The notes under the pieces: generated by a model
The model's input: the letters and a program-made list of their open reading frames with translations, nothing else
Databases searched by the model: none
What the model was told of the DNA's origin: nothing
Source of the DNA: an uncultured Bacteroidia bacterium
Lineage (GTDB): Bacteria > Bacteroidota > Bacteroidia > Bacteroidales > UBA932
DNA: 47,580 nucleotides
Direction: 5' to 3'
NCBI GenBank assembly: GCA_902761655.1
Contig: CACWLD010000008.1
Span: 1 to 47,580, forward strand
In this document: piece by piece, positions 25,984 through 34,091 of the stretch
How positions within the stretch are numbered: the first letter of the stretch is position 1
How the letters are laid out: each line of letters begins with the position of its first letter
Position numbers and translations under genes: made by a program

Positions 25984-27228
25984 TTATTCAAAGATCTCGC
26001 AATTCTCCTGCAGCAGGTCAACAAGGTGGTAGGCGAACTGGCGGATGGCCTTGGTATCCCTTTCCCTTGGATCCTGAGACCTCCAGTAAAGGATTTTGGC
26101 GGAAAGGAGTTCGTGCATAGGTACCATCTGGGCTGCTTCCAGGATGTTCACGGCCCACTCTGCTGCTTCCAGGATGTCGTCGGTAGAGGCGCTGGTGGTC
26201 TTGAACACTTCCTTGTTCTCCTTGAAGGACTCCTTGATGAGGCGGATGGCCTCGTCGGCGTAGCCTTCACGGTTAGGATTCTCCCTTACCATAGTGTTGA
26301 GGTCCCTGTTGCGGTAGAAGCCCATACAGGCTGCTATGATTGAAGGGTCGCGGATTGTGCCGTCCTTGTAGAAGAGGCCGTGGATCTCTCCCCAACCGGG
26401 GTAGCTGATCATAAGCTCGAAAAGGTACCATCCGGCGTTGTACTCGTCTGCAATCTGGAGGGCGACGTCGTAAGGGTTGGAGCGTCCTATGCATCCCATC
26501 TCGCTGTTGATCATCTGCTTGCCCCACTTTTCGGCCTGGGCCTTTGCAATGTCGTAGTTGTAGCGGATGATGGCGCGGGTCTCGCGGTAGTCGTGGAAGG
26601 AGATTACGTCCTGCAGGTCCGGTGAGGCCTTTTCGATGAATTTAGGGTAGGTGACGCCAACGGTGATGTCATCGTCCGGGGCTACTTCCTTGCAGACCTG
26701 GCAGGCTTTGCGGACAAAGCGGAAGATCTCGTCGGCGCGGGCTTCTGCAGTGGCCTCGTCAGAGGCGTGCTTGTAGTAGTCGTTGCAGGTGGGTTCGTTC
26801 ATAATGTCCCAGCAGAGGAGGCCGGGAGTGCCTTTAACCGCGCCTACTACCGCCCTGATGTATTTCTCTGCGGCAGGCCAGTTCTCTTCCTTGACCAGGT
26901 CAGGGTTGAGGCCGTTGCCGTTGAAGAGGATGGGCATTACTGTGTAGCCCATACTGTTGCAGATGGCTATGTAGTTCTTGAGTGTCTTGATGAATCCTTC
27001 AGGGTTCCTCTCCCACTGGGAAGGGCCCATCCAGATACGGGTGCTGTTGATGCCTATGCGCTGGCCGTAGCCAAGTTGCTGGCGTACGGTGGCTTCGTCG
27101 CTGCGCCATCCTGTGTAACATACTCCGTGAATCTTGCTGTAATCCGTCTTTTGCTTCTTTGCCGGCTGTTCAGCATAAACATTGATGGCAAAAATGATTG
27201 CCAATGCAGTTAATAATAATTTTTTCAT
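25984..27228 (-). CDS. Secreted GH5-like (clan GH-A) glycosidase
   Basis: A 414-residue secreted protein (signal peptide LLLTALAIIFAINVYA). It is a TIM-barrel of the GH5/cellulase superfamily: acid/base Glu145 in WDIMNEP and nucleophile Glu243 in MINSEMGC, about 98 residues apart, with RIWMGPSQW and SFHDYRE on other strands. The exact family and substrate cannot be given; the early HGVCYTGWRSDE is not a standard GH5 cellulase motif. The leader has AACCACTAA 11 bases before the ATG. It is divergent from comM. Confidence 0.8.
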   Translation of the reverse strand: MKKLLLTALAIIFAINVYAEQPAKKQKTDYSKIHGVCYTGWRSDEATVRQQLGYGQRIGINSTRIWMGPSQWERNPEGFIKTLKNYIAICNSMGYTVMPILFNGNGLNPDLVKEENWPAAEKYIRAVVGAVKGTPGLLCWDIMNEPTCNDYYKHASDEATAEARADEIFRFVRKACQVCKEVAPDDDITVGVTYPKFIEKASPDLQDVISFHDYRETRAIIRYNYDIAKAQAEKWGKQMINSEMGCIGRSNPYDVALQIADEYNAGWYLFELMISYPGWGEIHGLFYKDGTIRDPSIIAACMGFYRNRDLNTMVRENPNREGYADEAIRLIKESFKENKEVFKTTSASTDDILEAAEWAVNILEAAQMVPMHELLSAKILYWRSQDPRERDTKAIRQFAYHLVDLLQENCEIFE

Positions 27229-27264
27229 ATGCGTATTAATTAGTGGTTACTGAATTTTGCATAA

Positions 27265-27272
27265 CAAATATA
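27265..27272 (-). promoter_or_regulatory. -7 box (TATATTTG) of the GH5-like gene
   Basis: TATATTTG on the - strand, 36 bases before the ATG. The same octamer is found before PPTase, lepA and the SUI1 gene. Confidence 0.5.
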
Positions 27273-27372
27273 CTTAAAATGGAATCAAAAACAGCCCTTT
27301 TGGAAGTAATTCACCACTAAATGGACCATTACGCCACAATTATCTTTTTTTGATAGACTGACGTTATTCTGC

Positions 27373-27388
27373 TTGCCATATTTGGCAA
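27373..27388. promoter_or_regulatory. Palindrome TTGCCA-tatt-TGGCAA before comM
   Basis: A perfect 6-bp inverted repeat with a 4-base spacer, 6 bases before the comM ATG. It overlaps the place where a ribosome would bind, so it could be an operator or an RNA hairpin that controls comM translation. Confidence 0.35.
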
Positions 27389-27394
27389 AAAAGT

Positions 27395-28957
27395 ATGCTG
27401 GTAAATGTTAACTGCGCCAAGTGCGTGGGAATAGAGGCCGTAAAGGTTACGGTAGAAGTTGATATTCAAGGAGGGATAGGGATACACCTTGTTGGCCTGG
27501 CGGACACTGCCGTAAAGGAAAGCCTGCTGCGCACGGTTACCGCCCTTCAGGCCCTGGATTTCCATATCCCTGGCAAGAAGATAGTGATAAACCTGGCTCC
27601 GGCCGACGTCCACAAGAGCGGAAGCGGCTATGACCTGCCCATTGCATTGGGCATAATAGCCGCTTCCGGCCAGAGGGACCTGGCTGGGATAGGGGATTAT
27701 CTCATTATGGGGGAGCTGGGGTTGGACGGAAGCGTAAGGAATATCCCGGGAGCGCTGCCATACGCCCAGATGGCCCTTGAAAGGGGCCTGAAAGGCTGTA
27801 TACTTCCAGTGCAGAGCGCTATGGAAGCCTCTGAGCTGCAGGAGTGCAACATATACGGCGTGGAATCTATACTCCAGGCGGTGGAGATACTGGAAAAGCC
27901 GGAGGATTCAGGACATTATCTTATTTGGAACACCCCGCTATACGGGCAGATATGCAGGCAGAGGCCGGCGGCGGAGACTCAGGCGGAGTACATAGACTTT
28001 GCGGACATAGTGGGGCAGGACGGAGCCAAGCGGGGCCTGGAGATAGCCGCCGCCGGTGCACATAATATTATTATGATGGGGCCCCCGGGATCCGGGAAAA
28101 GTTCTTTGGCAAAGGCATTGCCGGGGATACTGCCGCCAATGACAAGGGATGAGGCAATGGTCACCAGCAAGCTGTACTCCATTGCCGGGAAGGGTAATCT
28201 CCTGCACGGGCTTATGACCCGCAGGCCGTTCAGGGCACCGCATTACAGCGCCTCCCTGGCGGCAATCATAGGCGGCGGCAACCTGGACAACATAATGCCA
28301 GGGGAGATAAGCCTGGCGCAGAACGGAGTGCTCTTCCTTGACGAATTCGCCCAAATGCCAAAAAGCGTGATGGAGGCCCTCAGGGGGCCGTTGGAAGACC
28401 GCAAGGTGGTAATATCACGCCTGCGCTCCAAAGTGGAATACCCCGCTTCCTTTATGCTTGTGGCGGCATCCAATCCCTGCCCCTGCGGCTATTACGGAGA
28501 CGGGGAGAAGTGCACCTGCACACCAACACAAAGGCTGGGATACCTCTCCCGTCTGTCAGGCCCCATAATGGACAGGATAGATCTGCAGATAGCTTTAAGG
28601 GGGGTGTCGCCGGAAAAGATAGCGCAGCGCGGCTCGCGCCCTGAAAGCAGCGCCGCAGTCGCTGCCAGGGTGCTCGCCGCGCGGGAAGTTCAGCGCCGGC
28701 GTTTCCACGGGGAAGACATCTTTGCAAATGCGGAGATGACCAACAAGCACATTGAGAAGTACTGCCCGCTGGACTCGCAGTGTGCGTCCACAATGACCGC
28801 ACTTATGAAAAATATGTCCCTGTCAATGCGGGCGTATTTCCGCATAATCAAGGTGGCGCGGACCATCGCGGACCTGGAGGGAGCGCAGGAAATCAAGCCC
28901 ATCCACCTTGCGGAAGCCGCATCGTACCGCTTCCTGGACAAGCAGAAATTGTTCTAA
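27395..28957 (+). CDS. comM: ComM/YifB family AAA+ ATPase
   Basis: A 520-residue Mg-chelatase-like helicase. The N-terminal ChlI-type domain shows GIHLVGLADTAVKESLLR and INLAPADVHKSGSGYDLPIA. The AAA+ core has Walker A GPPGSGKSSLAKA (about residue 228), Walker B LFLDEFAQ and the NPCPCGYYG motif. ComM promotes branch migration when incoming single-stranded DNA is integrated in natural transformation, though many non-competent species keep it. Length is normal. Confidence 0.95.
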   Translation: MLVNVNCAKCVGIEAVKVTVEVDIQGGIGIHLVGLADTAVKESLLRTVTALQALDFHIPGKKIVINLAPADVHKSGSGYDLPIALGIIAASGQRDLAGIGDYLIMGELGLDGSVRNIPGALPYAQMALERGLKGCILPVQSAMEASELQECNIYGVESILQAVEILEKPEDSGHYLIWNTPLYGQICRQRPAAETQAEYIDFADIVGQDGAKRGLEIAAAGAHNIIMMGPPGSGKSSLAKALPGILPPMTRDEAMVTSKLYSIAGKGNLLHGLMTRRPFRAPHYSASLAAIIGGGNLDNIMPGEISLAQNGVLFLDEFAQMPKSVMEALRGPLEDRKVVISRLRSKVEYPASFMLVAASNPCPCGYYGDGEKCTCTPTQRLGYLSRLSGPIMDRIDLQIALRGVSPEKIAQRGSRPESSAAVAARVLAAREVQRRRFHGEDIFANAEMTNKHIEKYCPLDSQCASTMTALMKNMSLSMRAYFRIIKVARTIADLEGAQEIKPIHLAEAASYRFLDKQKLF

Positions 28958-28960
28958 AAG

Positions 28961-28992
28961 TTTGCCGGAGTCCCCCGGAAAGTGTAAGTTTG
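28961..28992 (+). promoter_or_regulatory. Promoter of tsaE
   Basis: TTTG (28961-28964), spacer of 20 nt, TAAGTTTG (28985-28992). The ATG is only 8 bases further, which implies a leaderless or almost leaderless transcript. Confidence 0.6.
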
Positions 28993-29000
28993 CGTCCGGA

Positions 29001-29429
29001 ATGGAACACAGCATAAGAATAGCATCACTTTCCGGGATTGACCAGGCCGCCCGTGAATTCCTTCAGGAGACGGAAGGGTACACCGTCATTGCCTTCTACG
29101 CCCCTATGGGCGCAGGGAAGACCACTTTCACAACGGCAATCTGCCGTGTGCTCGGAGTCAGGGAAGACGCTGTCAGCTCCCCTTCATTCTCCATTGTCAA
29201 CGAGTACCGCACCGCATCTGGAGATCCCCTCTATCATTTTGATTTCTACCGCATTACCAAGCCGGAAGAGGCCTTGGACATTGGCCTTTACGATTACCTT
29301 GACAGCGGTTACACCTGCATAATAGAGTGGCCGGAAAACATTGAGGATCTCCTGCCGGAGGAGACCCTCAGGGTGAGCATCACAGTGGGGGATGACGAAT
29401 CCCGCACCCTTCACTGGGAAACGCTGTAG
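29001..29429 (+). CDS. tsaE: tRNA threonylcarbamoyladenosine biosynthesis ATPase
   Basis: A 142-residue P-loop ATPase needed with TsaB, TsaC and TsaD to make t6A37 in tRNAs that read ANN codons. Walker A is APMGAGKTTF; SSPSFSIVNEY, LYHFDFYRI and IIEWPENIEDLLP are family motifs. The ATG at 29001 is chosen because the longer open frame upstream is the shadow of comM and lies before the promoter. The 3' end overlaps the convergent lipoprotein gene by 19 bases. Confidence 0.95.
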   Translation: MEHSIRIASLSGIDQAAREFLQETEGYTVIAFYAPMGAGKTTFTTAICRVLGVREDAVSSPSFSIVNEYRTASGDPLYHFDFYRITKPEEALDIGLYDYLDSGYTCIIEWPENIEDLLPEETLRVSITVGDDESRTLHWETL

Positions 29430-30631
29430 ACTCCGCTTATAAACCCGTTTATATCAACTTCCTCTATAGTCCCGTTCCTCCAAATGGCGGGCTTGCGGCC
29501 GTTTTCCAAAGGGTTGAGCGCCAACGTAAGCGTTTCCCCGTCCCATATCCCAGGGCTGACGGCAAAACTGTAATACCTGCCCTCCAGCCAACTGTACCCT
29601 TTCTCTTGGGAGTAGTAAAAGACTATGCCTTCAGGGGAATAACCCATATAGATTCTTGGAACCGACAGGGATACCGGAACAACTGAAGCCCCTTCTATCA
29701 GGTCAACGCCGCCGTTTTTTCCGCTGACGCCGTAATACTGCTTGCTTGTGGAAATCTGCCTTAGCCCTGCCGTGCAGAACGGTTCTCCTCCGGCTTCATA
29801 GATGCTTCCGCTGTTGAGGTACCGGTAACCGCTCCTTGACAGGTCGTGTGTCATACCTCTCCAGGTCATCCTGGCTGTTTGCCCGTAATTATCCTGATAG
29901 AAATAGCAGCATTCTCCGTCTATCAACCGGATATCCAAGACAGTCCCTGCGGGTGGATAGATCCGGGTGTCGCTCGTTCCAGACGCCAGATACCATTCAT
30001 TGTCAAGACAATACAGGAAGGCTGGCTTTCCAAGCAGGAGCCTCAGGGCTCCACTTTCCAGATTGTGGTGCTCCCTGAGGCTTCCTGCAATGGTTCCGCG
30101 GCTGCGGAACAGCAGGGTATCGGCGCCGTAGCGTAATATAAAGCCTCTGCCGTTCCTGTTCTGCCAAAGTGTATATTCCTTGCCTTCCCCGGGCAGGAGC
30201 CCCGCAAGGACTTCCTCCCCCCGGACGCGCAGGACCTCCTCACCGTCCCTGGCAAGAACCGTATGGCCACCGCTCCGGCATTGTGTATAGAGGTGCCCGT
30301 TAAGGAAATGATGCATATCAGCATCCGCGCAGGCTAGTTCTCCCGTAGGGACTTCCAGGACACATATCCCGTTCCTGTAAAGCCTTATGCTTGCGGTGAC
30401 GCTGCCATATAAGGAATCCCGCCTCCAGTCATATCCGGCAGGAAATGACACGGCGGTAAAAAAGTATTCCTGTCCCGAACCGGAGTCAGGAACAGGGTTT
30501 AACATACGCGGGGCATTGACGGTTTGCGCAATGCGGGACTGCCGGCTGATGCCGGGCGAGGGATTAAAAAAAAGAGGTTCACAGGCTGCAACCAATAGCG
30601 CCAGAACCCCCATTAGAGTAGGAGTTTTCAT
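29411..30631 (-). CDS. Lipoprotein of unknown function
   Basis: A 406-residue lipoprotein (lipobox LVAAC) that I do not recognise. After a disordered segment of about 45 residues it is made of short beta strands, for example GSVTASIRLYRNGICVLEV, GGHTVLARDGEEVLRVRG, PAFLYCLDNEWYLASG and IYMGYSPEGIVFYYSQ, which suggests a propeller. It follows the sigma factor and barrel genes on the same strand with a 36-base gap and may be a third component or a target of that sigma factor. Its last 19 bases are shared with tsaE on the other strand. Confidence 0.6.
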   Translation of the reverse strand: MKTPTLMGVLALLVAACEPLFFNPSPGISRQSRIAQTVNAPRMLNPVPDSGSGQEYFFTAVSFPAGYDWRRDSLYGSVTASIRLYRNGICVLEVPTGELACADADMHHFLNGHLYTQCRSGGHTVLARDGEEVLRVRGEEVLAGLLPGEGKEYTLWQNRNGRGFILRYGADTLLFRSRGTIAGSLREHHNLESGALRLLLGKPAFLYCLDNEWYLASGTSDTRIYPPAGTVLDIRLIDGECCYFYQDNYGQTARMTWRGMTHDLSRSGYRYLNSGSIYEAGGEPFCTAGLRQISTSKQYYGVSGKNGGVDLIEGASVVPVSLSVPRIYMGYSPEGIVFYYSQEKGYSWLEGRYYSFAVSPGIWDGETLTLALNPLENGRKPAIWRNGTIEEVDINGFISGVYSVSQ

Positions 30632-30667
30632 ATAGTTTAAGTTTGGTATGGCGCTGCAGGACGGTTC

Positions 30668-31876
30668 CTAGAGGTCGAACCTCAGACCTGCTTCAAATCC
30701 GAACGTGAACGGTTTCTTTGTCCGGATGCTCTTTGGTTGGTTGCAGTCAAAGAAATAGCGGGCCGATGGATCCAGATACAGGCCGACATGGTCTGCCAGC
30801 CTGAACTGGACACCGAGACCCAGACCTGCACTCCACTGCAGGCCTTTAACTTGGGTGGAATAGTTCACTGGACCGGACTCTCCCTTAATGACGTACTTGT
30901 TCGAAATGGCTTTCTCTGCAGCTCCGCCACCAAAGACATAGAACTGCAATACGTCCGTGTCCAGAATATCATAGTATAAATTAAGGGGAACTCCAATATA
31001 ATTGATGGAATGCCTGATGTCTCCCGCGGTCCTCTCATTGCTGGAGGAAGTGTATACGCCGTTGAAAGAGCGTGTGAGCAGGGAATAGGTAACGCCTGTA
31101 CCTATCGAGAATCTGTTGGAGAGGTAGAATCTGGTTCCCAGACCAAAGCTGAGAGGAATGCCGTATGCGGATTCCGTGTTCTCGCTTATTACCGTGCCCG
31201 CTGCGTCTACAGCCTTTGCTCCCATTACAAGGGAGTGTGAGAAGGGCATCTGGGAAGCGTCGTTTCCGCCGACGAGGCCGTTGATCTGCAACTGCATCCT
31301 GCGCCTTGAACTTTCAGGCACTTCTGCCGTTGCGAACGGATTTTCCTTGAATTCCACTATAACGGGCTTGTCCTGAGCCGGGGTTTCCTGTTCGGAAACC
31401 TGCTGCTGCGGCTTGGCCGCAGAGGGCTCCGGGGCCGGTTCTGAAACCTGCTCCGCCACCTTTGGGGCGGCAGTTTCAGGTGCGGGCTCCGCGGCCGCCT
31501 TGGCTGCGGATGGCGCCTGCTTGGATCCTAGAAGCGGAACGGCTGGCTGTTCTGAGGCAGGTTGCGAAGGCCGTTCATAGGATTCAGCCAATAAAGAACT
31601 GCGTGAAGCCTCTTCAGTAAGGACTTGGGAGATGACATTGTCTGTTTCATAGGTCTTTGGTGCAGAAGGTTTAATGACCAGGAAAACTGCTGCGACCGCA
31701 GCGGCGGCAAACGCCATTGCATAGCCTGCACGGCGCCACCATACCGCAGGAGCCTTGCGCGGCTCCGGCAGGCGGGACTCTATGGCTTCCCACATACCGT
31801 CCGGCGCATCCTGACGGGCGTTTTCCATTATCGACCGGATATATTGGTCGAATTCTTTATCTGTCTTAATCTGCAT
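30668..31876 (-). CDS. Probable anti-sigma/outer-membrane beta-barrel fusion
   Basis: A 402-residue protein with three zones. Residues 1-45 are a charged cytoplasmic segment (DKEFDQYIRSIMENARQDAP, then GMWEAIESRLP) like Bacteroidota anti-sigma N-termini. Residues 48-68 are one transmembrane helix (AMAFAAAAVAAVFLVI). Residues 70-185 are a Pro/Ala/Glu-rich linker. Residues about 190-402 are amphipathic strands of an outer-membrane barrel (IPLSFGLGTRFYLSNRFSIGTGV, shorter core FYLSNRFSIGTG), with RYFF and a final GLRFDL strand. One chain could thus hold a sigma factor at the inner membrane and a barrel in the outer membrane. The ECF gene lies 2 bases upstream. One of the only two CATG sites of the core is here (30787). 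Confidence 0.65.
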   Translation of the reverse strand: MQIKTDKEFDQYIRSIMENARQDAPDGMWEAIESRLPEPRKAPAVWWRRAGYAMAFAAAAVAAVFLVIKPSAPKTYETDNVISQVLTEEASRSSLLAESYERPSQPASEQPAVPLLGSKQAPSAAKAAAEPAPETAAPKVAEQVSEPAPEPSAAKPQQQVSEQETPAQDKPVIVEFKENPFATAEVPESSRRRMQLQINGLVGGNDASQMPFSHSLVMGAKAVDAAGTVISENTESAYGIPLSFGLGTRFYLSNRFSIGTGVTYSLLTRSFNGVYTSSSNERTAGDIRHSINYIGVPLNLYYDILDTDVLQFYVFGGGAAEKAISNKYVIKGESGPVNYSTQVKGLQWSAGLGLGVQFRLADHVGLYLDPSARYFFDCNQPKSIRTKKPFTFGFEAGLRFDL

Positions 31877-31878
31877 TC

Positions 31879-32460
31879 TTAACCCTGTTTCTCTAAAATC
31901 TTTTTCTGCAATATTACGCGAGCTCTCTGTAATTGGGACCTGGAGGTGTTCTCTGAAATTCCCAGTTCATCGGCTATTTCCTTGTGCGAATAACCTTCAA
32001 TCACATACATATTGAAGACCGTCCTGAAGCCCGGCGGAAGTTCCGCGATAAGTTCAAGGAGTTCCTTGTGTCCAATTTCCTGGATTGCGGAAGGGTCCGG
32101 GCTGCCAATGTCCCAGGCGTCGTCAAGGTTGTCGCTTTCCTTGAGGACGTCATTCCTGCGGAGTTGCATAAGTGCAGTGTTTACAAAGATCTTACGAGCC
32201 CAGCCCTCAAAGGATCCTGTCCCCGAATAGCTGTCCAGCTTGGAAAATAAAGTGACAAATCCGTCCTGCATGACGTCTTCAGCCATTTCCCTGTTGTTCA
32301 TATACCTGAGGCATACCGGAAACATCTTTGGGGCCAACTGCTCGTAGAGTTTTCTCTGGGCTTTGCGGTCGCCTTGGATGCAGGCCTTTAGGAGACGGTC
32401 AGACAGCTTGTCTTTATCCTTCCGAGTGTTAAGATGCAATTCCAAGGAAAAATGTTGCAT
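31879..32460 (-). CDS. ECF RNA polymerase sigma factor
   Basis: A 193-residue sigma-70 family factor from the ATG at 32460 (a TTG four codons further up is less likely). Region 2 reads MAEDVMQDGFVTLFSKLDSY and FEGWARKIFVNTALMQLRR; region 4 has LPPGFRTVFNMYVIEGYSHKEIADELGISENTSRSQL, whose key part is HKEIADELGIS. It is paired with the putative anti-sigma/barrel gene. A 19-bp palindrome lies just upstream and may be its own target site. The second core CATG (32269) is inside this gene. Confidence 0.93.
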   Translation of the reverse strand: MQHFSLELHLNTRKDKDKLSDRLLKACIQGDRKAQRKLYEQLAPKMFPVCLRYMNNREMAEDVMQDGFVTLFSKLDSYSGTGSFEGWARKIFVNTALMQLRRNDVLKESDNLDDAWDIGSPDPSAIQEIGHKELLELIAELPPGFRTVFNMYVIEGYSHKEIADELGISENTSRSQLQRARVILQKKILEKQG

Positions 32461-32469
32461 AATCTCACT

Positions 32470-32488
32470 CAAGATAAATGTTATCTTG
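32470..32488. promoter_or_regulatory. Perfect palindrome CAAGATAA-atg-TTATCTTG
   Basis: An 8-bp perfect inverted repeat around 3 bases in the 76-bp gap between the divergent ECF sigma and TPR genes. Each arm contains TATCTTG, close to a -7 element, and the same heptamer occurs before the GH3 gene (5976). Candidate operator or ECF-dependent promoter. Confidence 0.45.
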
Positions 32489-32536
32489 GCACTAAATTAG
32501 TTAAAAAAACTGTGAAATATGCTATTTTTGCAGGTG

Positions 32537-34090
32537 ATGAAAAGAAGATTCCTAATCGCCATAATCGTATGTGCCTTGTGCTCAGGGCAGCTGCTCAGCG
32601 CCCAGAACCTTCAGCCAAGGGTGGAGTACAATTTCATCGAGGCCGTCTCAATGTACAACAACGGAGATTTTGAGGGCGCTCGCAAACTGCTCACCGCCCT
32701 TGTAAGGATTTCTCCGCAGGACGATGCCATCAACTATTACCTCGGCCTCTGCAACTTCGCCCTCAGGGACGCCGCCGAGGCGGAAAGATACCTTTCCAAC
32801 GCCAGGCAGCTGGATCCGGGCAATTACTGGTACAATGACCGTCTGGCCGCGCTCTATGCCGCTACCGGACAGGTGGAGAAGGCCGTGGTGGTCTATGAGG
32901 ATATGGTGGCGCGCTTCCCCAAGAACGCGGACCCGTACTACGCGCTGGTTAATATGTACGCCAGCCTTGACCGCACGGACAAGATGACCGAAGTGCTGGA
33001 GCGCATTACAGAGATGTCCGGCGAATCCCCCCAGATATACACAATGCAGGGCGATGCCAATATGTCCGCATACGAGGATTCCATCGCAATGGCCTATTAC
33101 GACAAGGCGCTTGCGCTTGATCCCGATTACGCTCCCGCTATGCTCGGCAAGGCCGAAGCCCTCCGCCTCAAGCGCCGCTACGACGAGTACTTCCAGTATC
33201 TGTCCAAATATATGGCGTCAGATTACGTGATGCCGCAGGGCAAGTCGGACTATCTGCAGACCCTCTTCCACAATATGGACGGGCGCTTCTTCCAGAACTT
33301 CAAGCCCCAGCTGGACAGTCTGGCGAACACAGTGGGCACAATGCATCCGCAGGACAGCACCGTGCTGCTGTGCCTGGGCTCCTACTATTACAGCACCGGA
33401 AGGCCGGAGGAAGCCAAGGAATACCTTGTCCGCAACGTGGACCTCTATCCGGACAGCTATTCCGCAAGGGTAATGTACGTGCAGTTCCTCTCCTATGCGG
33501 GAGAACTGGAGACGATGGCCGAGGAGTGCGAGAAAGCATATGCCAAGTTCCCCTTCGAACCAGCTTTCCTGGAGTACAAGATAATGGCCTACTACAATAT
33601 GCAGGACTACCAGGGCGCCATCAGGGAGGGAGAACGTATGCTCAGCCTCTACCCCAACGATCCTGAACGCCAGCTCAGCGCCTATTCTACCCTGGGAGAT
33701 ATGTACTACAGGGTGGGGGACCTCAAGAAGTGTTTCGACGTCTATGACAAGGCCCTCAAGATAGACCCGGACAACGCCCTTGTCCTGAACAACTACGCAT
33801 ATTTTATGTGCCTCACGGGAAAGAACCTGTCCAAGGCATACAAGATGAGCAAGAAGGCGGTGGAACTGGAATCTGACAATGCCTCCTACCTGGATACCAT
33901 AGGCTGGATCCTCCACCTCCGCGGAAATGATGCCGAGGCCAAGACATACTTCAAGAAAGCAATGATCTACGGCGGAAAGGACAGCTATGAGTGCCTCAAC
34001 CATTATGCCCAGGTGCTTGAGAAACTGGGTGAGACGGAACTGAGCAAGTATTACTACGACCTGGCCCAGAAGCTGGGCGAAACAGAATAA
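32537..34090 (+). CDS. Secreted TPR-repeat protein
   Basis: A 517-residue protein; the ATG at 32537 is chosen because it begins a signal peptide (RRFLIAIIVCALCSGQLLSA). It contains about ten TPR units, for example AINYYLGLCNFALRDAAEAERY, ending NYWYNDRLAALYAATGQVEKA, and SYLDTIGWILHLRGNDAEA near the end. In Bacteroidota such proteins act as periplasmic scaffolds. It ends 1 base before the EnvC-like gene, so a joint role in cell-wall handling is likely. A TATTTTTG box lies only 6 bases before the ATG. Confidence 0.85.
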   Translation: MKRRFLIAIIVCALCSGQLLSAQNLQPRVEYNFIEAVSMYNNGDFEGARKLLTALVRISPQDDAINYYLGLCNFALRDAAEAERYLSNARQLDPGNYWYNDRLAALYAATGQVEKAVVVYEDMVARFPKNADPYYALVNMYASLDRTDKMTEVLERITEMSGESPQIYTMQGDANMSAYEDSIAMAYYDKALALDPDYAPAMLGKAEALRLKRRYDEYFQYLSKYMASDYVMPQGKSDYLQTLFHNMDGRFFQNFKPQLDSLANTVGTMHPQDSTVLLCLGSYYYSTGRPEEAKEYLVRNVDLYPDSYSARVMYVQFLSYAGELETMAEECEKAYAKFPFEPAFLEYKIMAYYNMQDYQGAIREGERMLSLYPNDPERQLSAYSTLGDMYYRVGDLKKCFDVYDKALKIDPDNALVLNNYAYFMCLTGKNLSKAYKMSKKAVELESDNASYLDTIGWILHLRGNDAEAKTYFKKAMIYGGKDSYECLNHYAQVLEKLGETELSKYYYDLAQKLGETE

Positions 34091-34091
34091 A

